The notes: generated by a model not told the origin, from the sequence alone. Shown: positions 6,979 to 13,384, counted from the first letter of the stretch. The stretch: 15,365 nt of DNA from JACOZM01 sp035289385 (GCA_035289385.1 DATDXI010000052.1:1-15365); one strand, 5' to 3'. Made by a program: numbers and translations.

Positions 6979-7650
6979 TCATTTTTCAAGAAGAAAGAGC
7001 AGCTCCTTTAAATTATTGATGGTGAAATCCACATCCCCTTTCTTGGGAGGAAAGACCTTGCCTCTTCCATGGTTCATGAACGCCGTTGCCATTCCCAGCT
7101 TCTTCGCCGGCAGAAGATCGCTATCATATTTATCTCCCACGACCAAAACTTCTCGAGACAACCATTTCCCTTTCTTCAGCAGCTTTTCATAGGCAGCAGT
7201 CTTATCATAATCAAGAGAGAAAATAATCTCCGAAAACATTTTGGGATCAATGCCTGCGTTCTCTAGTTTTAATCGCTGCACACGCTCTATGCCCCTGCTC
7301 ACTAAGGCTAGAGTAACTTCTTTCTTCAAAACATCAAGTGTCTCCTTTACTCCCAACAGCGGCTTGATCTTAAAATCAGAATGAGAACATTGATAATAGC
7401 TCTTTATGGCAACATCTAAAAAGCGTTCCTCAGCGCCTATCTGCTGTAAAAACTTCTTGATCGCAGATGTGCCATCTTTCGACTTGCTATTAATGTCCAT
7501 CAACAGCTGGAACGCTTTCTCCACATCCTTCACCACTAACCCTTCTTTGATCATCGCCAGAAGTGACCCTTTCAATTCCACCGGCAGAAAACAGTTCCAC
7601 GTATCGATCAGGGTGTCATCAAGATCAAAGATGATAAACTTATATTCCAT
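6979..7650 (-). CDS. HAD-superfamily hydrolase (phosphoglycolate-phosphatase-like)
   Basis: A 223-residue cytosolic phosphatase-type protein with all HAD motifs: FDLDDTLID (nucleophile Asp9, acid Asp11), motif II LVSRG with Ser118, a motif III Lys probably Lys150, and motif IV VVGDKYDSDLLPAKKLG (Asp173, Asp176, Asp178, metal-binding). The helical cap between residues 17 and 90 fits subfamily IA. The substrate is unknown; a phosphosugar is a reasonable guess from the operon. Its ATG at 7650 lies inside the end of the YvcK-like gene (11-nt overlap). A GAGGAT ribosome-binding site sits in the upstream coding sequence, so translation is likely coupled. Confidence 0.87.
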   Translation of the reverse strand: MEYKFIIFDLDDTLIDTWNCFLPVELKGSLLAMIKEGLVVKDVEKAFQLLMDINSKSKDGTSAIKKFLQQIGAEERFLDVAIKSYYQCSHSDFKIKPLLGVKETLDVLKKEVTLALVSRGIERVQRLKLENAGIDPKMFSEIIFSLDYDKTAAYEKLLKKGKWLSREVLVVGDKYDSDLLPAKKLGMATAFMNHGRGKVFPPKKGDVDFTINNLKELLFLLEK

Positions 7651-8611
7651 CCACTATCCTCATGATAACAGCAGCAAGCTTCTTGGCATCATGCCGAATC
7701 AATGCTCGGGTATGGGCGATAACATCGCTCTTGCTATAATTGGGATCAGAATTATCCAACAGATCTGCCTGCACCACACGATGATCTTTCAAATCATTGA
7801 CAATGAATTCGCTTTCTGCTTCATATTTCTCCAGAAGATCTTTTGCCGGCTTTTGATCGTTAAGGATGATATAGTCAAAAACATCTTTTCCCATAAATCG
7901 TTTAATTTCACGGAGATAATCGCTTGCCTTAAATCCAGGAGTCTGAGCGCGCTTGTTCATGAGGTTCATGACAAACACTTTTTTCGCTTTAGAATCCCGG
8001 ATAGCCTTGCTTACTCCTTCCACCAAGAGATTGGGGATTAAGCTCGTATATAATCCTCCTGGCCCAAAGACGATCATGTCTGCATTCATGATCTCATCGA
8101 TGGCATGAGCATCCGCTTTAGGAAATGGTTCCAGGTAAATGGTCTTGAAACCGACTAACGTCTCCTGACACAACAAAATTTCACACTCTCCTTTCAATAA
8201 TTTGCCGTTAGCAAGAACCATATTCAATCGTACAGGGTTCATGGTTACCGGAATGACTTTCCCTTTGATATTGAGAATTTTCCCAACTTCTTCAACCGCT
8301 TTTTCAAAACTTCCCGTCACTTTTTCTAATGCTGATAATAAGATATTGCCAAAACTATGCCCGCCTAACGAGCCGTTCTCAAAGCGGTAATTCATCAGGC
8401 TCCTCATCAATCTGCCAGAATCCGATAAGGCTACCAAGCACTGCCGCACATCTCCAGGAGGAAGAACACCTAACTCATCACGCAGAATTCCCGTACTGCC
8501 ACCGTCATCAGCCATAGAAACGATGGCAGCTAAGTCCACATCATGTGTCTTCAATCCTCGTAAGACGACAAAACTTCCCGTTCCGCCGCCGATGACGACT
8601 ACTCTTTTCAT
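7640..8611 (-). CDS. YvcK/CofD-superfamily protein (UDP-sugar-binding gluconeogenesis factor type)
   Basis: At 323 residues it matches the YvcK branch more than the CofD (2-phospho-lactate transferase) branch. It shows GGGTG (8-12), MADDGGSTGILRDELG (33-48), PPGDVRQCLVAL (51-62) and GGHSFGNILL (83-92). CofD proteins instead carry an NTGDD-type motif. Bacterial YvcK binds UDP-GlcNAc and related nucleotides and influences carbon flow and cell-envelope synthesis; no enzymatic role is settled. Here it leads an operon with a HAD hydrolase and a sugar nucleotidyltransferase, which agrees with a nucleotide-sugar role. A TATA box (8634-8646) centred about 29 nt before the ATG indicates a leaderless or near-leaderless start. 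A YvcK-type gene in an archaeon may reflect transfer from bacteria (inference). Confidence 0.85.
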   Translation of the reverse strand: MKRVVVIGGGTGSFVVLRGLKTHDVDLAAIVSMADDGGSTGILRDELGVLPPGDVRQCLVALSDSGRLMRSLMNYRFENGSLGGHSFGNILLSALEKVTGSFEKAVEEVGKILNIKGKVIPVTMNPVRLNMVLANGKLLKGECEILLCQETLVGFKTIYLEPFPKADAHAIDEIMNADMIVFGPGGLYTSLIPNLLVEGVSKAIRDSKAKKVFVMNLMNKRAQTPGFKASDYLREIKRFMGKDVFDYIILNDQKPAKDLLEKYEAESEFIVNDLKDHRVVQADLLDNSDPNYSKSDVIAHTRALIRHDAKKLAAVIMRIVDGI

Positions 8612-8633
8612 TTGGGAAGAAGAAAAGGAAAAT

Positions 8634-8646
8634 CTCTTTTAAAGAT
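8634..8646 (-). promoter_or_regulatory. TATA-box promoter of the yvcK-HAD-nucleotidyltransferase operon
   Basis: The minus strand reads ATCTTTAAAAGAG, centred about 29 nt before the ATG at 8611. The predicted start is within a few bases of the ATG. Confidence 0.45.
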
Positions 8647-8654
8647 TGTGGAAG

Positions 8655-8670
8655 AGAAAAATAAAAAATT
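8655..8670 (-). terminator. T-rich terminator of the rpsB operon
   Basis: The minus strand continues from the stop as AATTTTTTATTTTTCTC, with runs of six and five T and no hairpin, as in archaeal intrinsic termination. Confidence 0.45.
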
Positions 8671-8968
8671 AAGCTGTTCTTGCATTAAACCCGACGTACA
8701 TCACTTTCGCCCCGCCAGCAGCCCAGGTAGGTCCTTGAACACATACCTCTAAACCATATACTCTTCCCAGACTATCTGCTAAATGCTGCACACGTTCCTG
8801 TTGTCTCTCCACAACACTATCGGGCTTATTAGGCCAATCAAGAGCGACCCCCACTCTATACGGAGCATGAGCCTGAGGATTGCTAACAGGAAAAGTGTTT
8901 AATCCCGCTAATTCATAATTTAATCTTAATAGCAAGACAGCCCTATCTACTCTGTTTAAAAGACTCAT
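8669..8968 (-). CDS. Hypothetical 99-residue protein co-transcribed with rpsB
   Basis: Not recognised. It starts 3 nt after the rpsB stop, and a GGAGG in the last codons of rpsB is well placed as its ribosome-binding site, so it is very likely translated. The sequence has an N-terminal helical part (residues 2-22), a central segment with a possible beta strand (YRVGVALDW, 37-45), an amphipathic helix rich in Arg, Gln and Glu (about 50-70) and a final strand (GAKVMYVGFNA). One Cys (residue 80) is present, with no metal-binding cluster and no membrane segment. A small alpha/beta domain is plausible. Its position suggests constitutive expression with the ribosome, but no function is assigned. 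Confidence 0.7.
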   Translation of the reverse strand: MSLLNRVDRAVLLLRLNYELAGLNTFPVSNPQAHAPYRVGVALDWPNKPDSVVERQQERVQHLADSLGRVYGLEVCVQGPTWAAGGAKVMYVGFNARTA

Positions 8969-8971
8969 TCT

Positions 8972-9583
8972 CTATTCCTCCACAAAATCATCTAATACCG
9001 CAGTCATTTCTTCCCCGGCATTCAGCATCCCTTTTGCCTTCATGTACTCTTTGGCAACTAAGTAGAAAACAATGCCGACAGACTTCTTCCCTTTATTGTT
9101 GCAAGGAACAACTAAATCCAAAAGGTTTGACTGGTTGTTCGTATCACATAAGGCGATAACCGGAACTCCAACTCTGCCCGCGTCATCAACAGCATTCTTG
9201 TCCGTCCAAGGATCACAGACCATGATCAATTTTGGCTCAGTAAAGGTAGTTAAGTTTGGATTCGTCAAAATACCTGGAGGATATCTGCCGTTGATCACTC
9301 TTATGCCAGTCAATTGATGCAATTTTTTCAACGCTTTCCAGCCGTTCTCTCTTCTGCTGAGGATTAAAATGTCTTGAGGATTATATTTGCAGAGCAGATT
9401 GATCGCCAATCTGATACGCTCATCAATTTTTTTCAAATTTAAAACGCTTAACCCATCTGGCCTGGTCTTGTAGATGAAATCAGCCATATATTTCGTCTTG
9501 AATTTCGTTCCAATATGGATTCCTGATTTCAAATATTCATTCGAATCAATCAATAGATTTTCTGCTTCTTCATTTGTGCTCAT
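8972..9583 (-). CDS. rpsB: 30S ribosomal protein S2 (uS2), archaeal type
   Basis: A component of the small ribosomal subunit. The sequence follows the archaeal uS2 pattern throughout: GIHIGTKFKTKYMADFIYKTRPDGL near the N-terminus, NGRYPPGILTNPN in the middle, then DAGRVGVPVIALCDTNN and VVPCNNKGKKSVGIVFYLVAKEYM. The frame opens at a GTG at 9595, but an ATG at 9583 (MSTNEEAENLL) is preceded by GGAG at a spacing of 7 nt and is preferred; this gives 203 residues, normal for archaea. The last codons contain a GGAGG that serves the next gene. The usual archaeal neighbours (rplM, rpsI, RNA polymerase subunits, enolase) are absent. The leader of about 180 nt back to a TATA box contains several hairpins. 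Confidence 0.95.
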   Translation of the reverse strand: MSTNEEAENLLIDSNEYLKSGIHIGTKFKTKYMADFIYKTRPDGLSVLNLKKIDERIRLAINLLCKYNPQDILILSRRENGWKALKKLHQLTGIRVINGRYPPGILTNPNLTTFTEPKLIMVCDPWTDKNAVDDAGRVGVPVIALCDTNNQSNLLDLVVPCNNKGKKSVGIVFYLVAKEYMKAKGMLNAGEEMTAVLDDFVEE

Positions 9584-9603
9584 GTGTATCTCCACGTATA
9601 AAC

Positions 9604-9717
9604 CAAGAATAAGATTATTCTTGTCTACGTTTTCTTTTGTGTGAAATTAAACCATGATTTAATTTCATGCTCAAAAAAACGAAACTTAGAAGTTTTCTAA
9701 GTCTACGTTTTTTTTTG
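9604..9717 (-). promoter_or_regulatory. Hairpin-rich rpsB leader with a duplicated 17-nt motif
   Basis: Three perfect stem-loops lie in the predicted rpsB 5' leader: 9604-9623 (9-bp arms, 2-nt loop), 9642-9667 (10-bp arms TGAAATTAAA/TTTAATTTCA) and 9684-9702 (7-bp arms ACTTAGA/TCTAAGT). The last can be enlarged by pairing the A-run at 9672-9681 with the T-run at 9706-9716. Beside the first and third hairpins the plus strand carries GTCTACGTTTTCTTTTG (9623-9639) and a copy with one mismatch (9701-9717). On either strand the third hairpin is followed by a T-run, like an intrinsic terminator. This suggests attenuation or protein-binding control of rpsB, but is unproven. Apart from this and the TATA box, nothing else is seen in 9584-9784. 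Confidence 0.45.
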
Positions 9718-9784
9718 CCTCACGTAGCTATTCTCATCACCGTAATGACAAGAGTTGGCTTTATTACCTTCATTTGAGGGGTAA

Positions 9785-9792
9785 TTTATAAA
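9785..9792. promoter_or_regulatory. Symmetric TATA box, possibly bidirectional
   Basis: TTTATAAA reads the same on both strands. Rightward it would start RNA near 9814, at the edge of the inverted-repeat element 9809-9972. Leftward it would start near 9764 and give rpsB a leader of about 180 nt. Confidence 0.45.
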
Positions 9793-9808
9793 GGTTTTGT
9801 GTCTGAAA

Positions 9809-9972
9809 AGCTTAGTGGAAAATGAAGTCAGCATCAATATCACGAGCGTTTCTCTGCTTAAACATCTACCTGCGGAAGGGGTCGTTCCTTACGGGAAGGA
9901 GCCGCATTCCACAGACCACATCAAGAAAACGAGTCGATGCTGACCGAGCAAAGCGAGATTTTCCACTAAGCT
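9809..9972 (+). ncRNA. Candidate structured RNA or inverted-repeat element (family unknown)
   Basis: Two nested perfect inverted repeats bound this 164-bp stretch: 9809-9823 with 9958-9972 (15 bp, AGCTTAGTGGAAAAT and its complement) and 9827-9835 with 9936-9944 (9 bp, GTCAGCATC). Inside is a stem-loop at 9871-9906 closed by TGCGG/CCGCA, with an upper hairpin around TTAC. A TATA box at 9785-9792 lies about 25 nt ahead of the left arm, consistent with a plus-strand transcript. No sizeable ORF is credible on the plus strand. The right arm includes the stop codon of the TraB-like gene on the other strand. It lacks the recognisable cores of RNase P RNA, SRP RNA or tRNA. A MITE-like insertion is the main alternative, though no 8-bp flanking duplication is found. 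Confidence 0.45.
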
Positions 9973-10763
9973 ACGTCCGGAACAGGAACTTCATTCAACA
10001 GATTGACACTTGGCTGCAGATCGATAAGGAAATCCGCCACCAAATAAAGATGAGAAACTCCCATGATCCCCACAGAAACACCATCACCATGCTTCTTCCG
10101 GATGCCATCCGCAATAACCTGATTCCTACGAGGATCAATAACTTTGCGGAAACTCCTCACCGCATGGCGAGGCATAGTTGCCGTTTCACTCGCAAAAAAA
10201 TCTTTATCTTCACCGATTATCTGAAAATATTCTGCAAAAGCTTCTGCTCGCTGATAGTCTCGTTCAACATCATAGCGAACATTAGCAACATGCTCTTCAA
10301 AGGGAGATTCTAAGCCTTTTAACACACTTGCTTTTACTTCAGGAGTCAATCCTTTATCATGCATCCCCATAGCTCTCCGCAACCCATACGTAAACAGCCA
10401 GCGAAATAACCGAGAGCCAGAAGACACATCAACATAATGAACTTGAACATCAGGATGACTGCTCTGATAATCAAATGGTCGTGCAACCTCATAGCCATAA
10501 TCTTTATTTTTGAAAGCAGCCAATTCCAATAATCGCTGCCGCTGATCAGCATCTAAAACAAAACCTTGACTTGTCCATCGATCCATAGTAGCTTCATGCT
10601 CTGCCAATCTCTTTTCCAAACTGCTGGCAAGAATATCTTTAGCTCTATCAGCAGATATCTCGACAAAGATGTTGCGAGGAGATAATGCTTCTAAAACCCT
10701 ATCCAGCCGATACGCTCCGTCAGGATCAGTATGGACTGTTCCAACAAGATATAATTGCCCCAT
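9966..10763 (-). CDS. TraB/PrgY-like family protein
   Basis: A 265-residue protein resembling the TraB/PrgY/Tiki superfamily, related to EreA/ChaN-like folds. The N-terminal strand LVGTVHTDPDG has the family GxxH pattern (Gly8, His11), followed by NIFVEISADRAKD with the conserved Glu35. A second GxxH occurs near the C-terminus, IMGVSHLYLVADFL (Gly235, His238). These histidines and the Glu are the presumed metal or catalytic site. No membrane segments are visible, unlike many TraB-domain proteins. Family members act as peptidases or pheromone-shutdown proteins in other organisms; the role here is unknown. A TATA box centred about 27 nt before the ATG fits a leaderless or very short-leader transcript. 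The final codons and TAG stop fall inside the inverted repeat of the adjacent element, so the C-terminus may have been reshaped by it. Confidence 0.68.
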   Translation of the reverse strand: MGQLYLVGTVHTDPDGAYRLDRVLEALSPRNIFVEISADRAKDILASSLEKRLAEHEATMDRWTSQGFVLDADQRQRLLELAAFKNKDYGYEVARPFDYQSSHPDVQVHYVDVSSGSRLFRWLFTYGLRRAMGMHDKGLTPEVKASVLKGLESPFEEHVANVRYDVERDYQRAEAFAEYFQIIGEDKDFFASETATMPRHAVRSFRKVIDPRRNQVIADGIRKKHGDGVSVGIMGVSHLYLVADFLIDLQPSVNLLNEVPVPDVA

Positions 10764-10783
10764 GATCCTTCTTTCGAAGCCCG

Positions 10784-10795
10784 TTTTATAAATTT
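10784..10795 (-). promoter_or_regulatory. TATA-box promoter of the TraB-like gene
   Basis: The minus strand reads AATTTATAAAAC, centred about 27 nt before the ATG at 10763, placing the start site at or next to the ATG. Confidence 0.45.
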
Positions 10796-10833
10796 TACCC
10801 TTAAAAAGTGATAACTAAATGCCTAGAAAAAGA

Positions 10834-11505
10834 TTATATCTCCTCAACTCCCCCCCCAACAATCTTAAACTTCCGTTCCAATCCTTCCGGCAGGCTTCGA
10901 TGTTTTCGTAACGTCAATACTCTTCCCTGGCGAAGCTTCTGCAATTCAATCAGGCATTTCGAGCCATACTTCAATAAATCGCCACCGACCATCTTCACGT
11001 TATCCCTATCATCAAAATCAGCATAGACTTGATTTGTCAGCAATACAGGAATTTTTTTCCGCCGGGATATCTCTACTAAATACGCCATCTGCCTTCCTAA
11101 AGAAGCGTTGGCATCATAAACACCATCTGGTTTTCCTAATTCCAAGCGATAAAGCATAGAGATGCTATCTACCACAATTAAGCCGATATGCTCATTGACC
11201 TCTTCTTTCAGCTTCTCAAACAATTCTTTCTGCTCCGTAAAATTCATGGGGCTAAGAAAAACAACCCGTTCCAGGATCTCTTTATAATTCGAGCAGAGCT
11301 GCTTGATGCGCTCTACGGAAATGCCGCCTTCCGTATCCATAAACAGCACTTTCTTCCCCTGAGAAGCTACCTTTACAGCAGCCATCAAGCAGAGATTGGT
11401 CTTGCCGCTGCCGGATGGACCGTAAATGGTCGTCACCACATCCTGATCATAGCCACCCTGCAGCAAAGCATCCAGAAAGTCCGCACCCATCGATATTTTC
11501 CCCAT
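10834..11505 (-). CDS. radB: DNA repair and recombination protein RadB
   Basis: A RecA/RadA-family ATPase consisting of the core domain only, as in archaeal RadB, which assists recombination and Holliday-junction processing. From the ATG at 11505: Walker A GPSGSGKT at residues 29-36, a TEGGIS segment after strand 3, Walker B LIVVDS, and the LTNQVYAD segment typical of RadB. It lacks the N-terminal helix-hairpin-helix domain of RadA. The open frame extends up to an ATG at 11562, but the additional 19 residues are encoded across a TATA box (ATTTAAAT, 11529-11536) spaced about 27 nt from the 11505 ATG. The shorter 223-residue form, from a leaderless mRNA, is therefore preferred and matches RadB's usual length. 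Divergent from the gene at 11632. Confidence 0.92.
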   Translation of the reverse strand: MGKISMGADFLDALLQGGYDQDVVTTIYGPSGSGKTNLCLMAAVKVASQGKKVLFMDTEGGISVERIKQLCSNYKEILERVVFLSPMNFTEQKELFEKLKEEVNEHIGLIVVDSISMLYRLELGKPDGVYDANASLGRQMAYLVEISRRKKIPVLLTNQVYADFDDRDNVKMVGGDLLKYGSKCLIELQKLRQGRVLTLRKHRSLPEGLERKFKIVGGGVEEI

Positions 11506-11528
11506 AATCTTAATTTTAGCGGTACGGG

Positions 11529-11536
11529 ATTTAAAT
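11529..11536 (-). promoter_or_regulatory. TATA box of radB (leaderless)
   Basis: ATTTAAAT centred 27 nt from the ATG at 11505. The same 8-mer occurs in the divergent promoter at 11601-11608. Confidence 0.5.
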
Positions 11537-11600
11537 GTTTCGAGGTAAAAAAATCTTACCACACAGCATTATCCAAAATAAACCAACTTCTCTAAGATAC

Positions 11601-11608
11601 ATTTAAAT
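11601..11608 (+). promoter_or_regulatory. TATA box of the 11632 gene (leaderless)
   Basis: ATTTAAAT centred about 27 nt before the ATG at 11632, the spacing for transcription starting at the initiation codon. Confidence 0.5.
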
Positions 11609-11631
11609 ATCATTTTTCTTTATCTATTTCC

Positions 11632-11991
11632 ATGTTCCTAAAAAAGAGGATGTTGGTTATCGTAGATGTATCTTTAATCCTTATTGCAGGAATTCTGATT
11701 CTTCATCTGTTCGGCTTCAATTTTCCCAGTCTGGGAGATGCAAAAGCGACCATAACACCGGGCGAGCCAGCCTGCTTCTATGAATATGAGCGAGAATTTA
11801 ACCTGGCAGCGAGCTTAGAGATGTGCTGCTGGGAAGCCGTCAAGCGTGTCAACCAGAAATCTGTCGGCTTGTATGAGCAAGGCGAATGGCTGAGTTGGAT
11901 TTATTATAACAACAATGGAAAGGGCAATATCTGGATGAACAGCAAAGCGAAAGTAGAATGCGAACAGCTGCCCTTTTGGATCAGAAAATGA
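11632..11991 (+). CDS. Small membrane-anchored protein with four cysteines (unknown function)
   Basis: Not recognised. The 119 residues begin with a short basic stretch (KKR) and one hydrophobic helix at about 7-29, acting as an uncleaved signal anchor. The remaining 90 residues should therefore face the outside. That part has four Cys (48, 65, 66, 110), which could form two disulphides, and is rich in aromatic residues (WLSWIYYNNNGKGNIWM). A TATA box at 11601-11608 supports a leaderless mRNA from the ATG. The gene is 31 nt upstream of the GH3 gene on the same strand and probably co-transcribed, so a joint role at the cell surface is possible. Confidence 0.72.
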   Translation: MFLKKRMLVIVDVSLILIAGILILHLFGFNFPSLGDAKATITPGEPACFYEYEREFNLAASLEMCCWEAVKRVNQKSVGLYEQGEWLSWIYYNNNGKGNIWMNSKAKVECEQLPFWIRK

Positions 11992-12022
11992 AGAACATAA
12001 ACCAGAAAATAAAGAGAAGAAA

Positions 12023-13126
12023 ATGAAGAGAAGAAAAAATAGACCATCTCCTATCCTTTCATCTAAAGGGATCTTCTTCATCTTGCTGGCAGTTGTCTTG
12101 ATCTTAGGAACATTGAATCTGTTGCAAGCCAAAGGTCTGTTCATCCCCAGCCAGCCTAAACCTCTCGTAGAGAATGGCGTTGTCGATCTTGACAGATTAA
12201 CCTTAGAGCAAAAGATTGCGCAGATGACCGTCGTGCTTTGGGTTCCCGACCTGATGCCAGCCTGGAAGAACCTACAGATGGGGGGATTATACATGTATGC
12301 ATTGGCCACAGAAAATTATTTCAGATCACTGATTACGGAACTTCAGCAAGAGATGGTCATCCCTTTTTTTATCACCGCAGATGCAGAAGGCTGCTTCAAT
12401 CCTTTTGAAAATTTCTGGGATTTCCTGCCCAATAATAAGATTGCCACCGTAGGAGAAGCGTTTGAAAAAGGATTTAGGGAAGGCCAGGAGATGAAAGACC
12501 TCGGTTTTAACCTCAATTTTGCTCCTGTTGTCGATTTAGGAGATGAGATCTGGAAATGCCGAAGCTTTCCCGGCAGTGAGGTAGAAGTGGCAGAGCTAGC
12601 TCAAGCGTATACGCTAGGTTTGCAAACGCAAGGAATCAAGGCAACAGCAAAGCATTATCCTGGAAAAACATTAATTGGCAAAGATCCTCATAAGAATATT
12701 GCAGAAGCAGAGATTGAAGCGAAAGATCTTTATCCTTACTATTATCTCATCGAGAAAGGTGATGTATCATCCATCATGGTCAGCCATCTGATTACAACGG
12801 GAGAAGTTGATTCACAGGGCGTTCCCTCTGTCGTTTCCGTAGAGGTCATTGAACATCTGAGACAACAATTTCCCGGCCTGATCATCTCCGATGAGATTCA
12901 TATGTTAGGATTAAAAAATTATTATGCTACGGTCGATGAGATGTACATTGCTTTGTTTAAGGCAGGCAATGATCTGATCTTAAACTTTGATAAAGATCCT
13001 AATGAAGTGTACCGCATGATCCAGGTGATTAAAGCATCTGTCGAGGCAGGAGACATTTCTGAAGATCATATCGATGCTTCCGTCAAGAAAATTCTGGAAG
13101 CGAAAGGGTTTGTGGTGAAGGATTGA
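12023..13126 (+). CDS. Membrane-anchored glycoside hydrolase family 3 (NagZ-like)
   Basis: A signal-anchor helix at about residues 14-36 after a very basic start places the enzyme outside the membrane. The following GH3 TIM-barrel domain resembles bacterial beta-N-acetylhexosaminidase NagZ: LTLEQKIAQM (about 59-68), FFITADAEG, GFNLNFAPVVDL, and KHYPGK (210-215) followed by KDPHKN, where Asp221 and His223 correspond to the NagZ Asp-His acid/base dyad. SIMVSHL and IISDEIHM follow, with Asp290 as probable nucleophile. At 367 residues it is a single-domain enzyme with no C-terminal beta-sandwich. NagZ acts on peptidoglycan fragments, and archaea lack murein, so the substrate is more likely a surface glycan or the sugars of a host or neighbour (inference). 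It lies 31 nt downstream of the small Cys-containing membrane protein. Confidence 0.88.
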   Translation: MKRRKNRPSPILSSKGIFFILLAVVLILGTLNLLQAKGLFIPSQPKPLVENGVVDLDRLTLEQKIAQMTVVLWVPDLMPAWKNLQMGGLYMYALATENYFRSLITELQQEMVIPFFITADAEGCFNPFENFWDFLPNNKIATVGEAFEKGFREGQEMKDLGFNLNFAPVVDLGDEIWKCRSFPGSEVEVAELAQAYTLGLQTQGIKATAKHYPGKTLIGKDPHKNIAEAEIEAKDLYPYYYLIEKGDVSSIMVSHLITTGEVDSQGVPSVVSVEVIEHLRQQFPGLIISDEIHMLGLKNYYATVDEMYIALFKAGNDLILNFDKDPNEVYRMIQVIKASVEAGDISEDHIDASVKKILEAKGFVVKD

Positions 13127-13143
13127 GAGGTTATGAATTCTTT

Positions 13144-13384
13144 TGCCAACTGGACGTATTTAGTTCGGTTGAAAATAGTGGCTTGGTCAAGAGGTCAAAT
13201 CTGTAAAGAGCTTCGTCAGATAGGATTAGTTGCGAGACTTTAAGTTTAAAACAGTTACTAATACTTCCATTTTCGATATGAAGTCTCGCCAGAGTGACGT
13301 GCAAGCTAGCGAAGCTACGCTTGCTAGCAGGTCACAACGACCTGCCACTATTTTTGGTATGGAACTAAATACGCACTGCCAACT
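13144..13384. mobile_element. MITE-like element, 225 bp, with 8-bp target-site duplication
   Basis: The element (13152-13376) ends in inverted repeats GGACGTATTTAGTTC (left) and, read inward on the other strand, GTGCGTATTTAGTTC (right), matching at 13 of 15 positions. A subterminal pair AAATAGTGGC/GCCACTATTT extends the similarity. It is flanked on both sides by the perfect 8-bp direct repeat TGCCAACT (13144-13151 and 13377-13384), the mark of transposition. Inside are further inverted repeats: GCGAGACTT/AAGTCTCGC, a stem-loop GCAAGC/GCTTGC around 13302-13325, and AGGTC/GACCT. No ORF encodes a transposase, so it would be moved in trans. It sits between two convergent genes and fills most of the 300-bp gap 13127-13426. 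The parent family is not identified. Confidence 0.72.

Noticed and set aside
7406..8041. A 211-codon plus-strand ORF
   Set aside because: Antisense to the HAD and YvcK-like genes, both of which have clear family motifs; a shadow frame.
9584..9595. GTG start of rpsB at 9595
   Set aside because: The GTGGAG around it is better read as the ribosome-binding site of the ATG at 9583.
9604..9717. CRISPR-like array
   Set aside because: Only two copies of the 17-nt motif occur, the interval between them holds hairpins, not spacers, and no cas gene is nearby.
9809..9972. RNase P RNA, SRP RNA or tRNA
   Set aside because: The universally conserved P4 strands of RNase P, the SRP helix-8 core and a tRNA cloverleaf could not be found on either strand; the resemblance of the left arm to a tRNA D-arm is chance.
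9809..9972. Confident call as a MITE
   Set aside because: No 8-bp (or other convincing) direct repeat flanks the inverted repeats; only the palindromic AGCT is shared, which is part of the arms themselves.
9822..10313. A 163-codon plus-strand ORF through the inverted-repeat element and the TraB-like gene
   Set aside because: It is antisense to a better supported gene, its start lies in the inverted-repeat arm, and its product is rich in basic residues with no recognisable domain.
11506..11562. The 19-residue N-terminal extension of RadB
   Set aside because: It is encoded across a well-placed TATA box and is not expected in the family; the ATG at 11505 is preferred.
11188..11595. A 135-codon plus-strand ORF opposite radB
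   Set aside because: Shadow of radB; it covers the Walker A region in antisense and runs through the radB promoter.
11815..12309. A 164-codon minus-strand ORF
   Set aside because: Antisense to the Cys-rich membrane protein and the GH3 start; its hydrophobic stretch is the complement of the signal-anchor regions.
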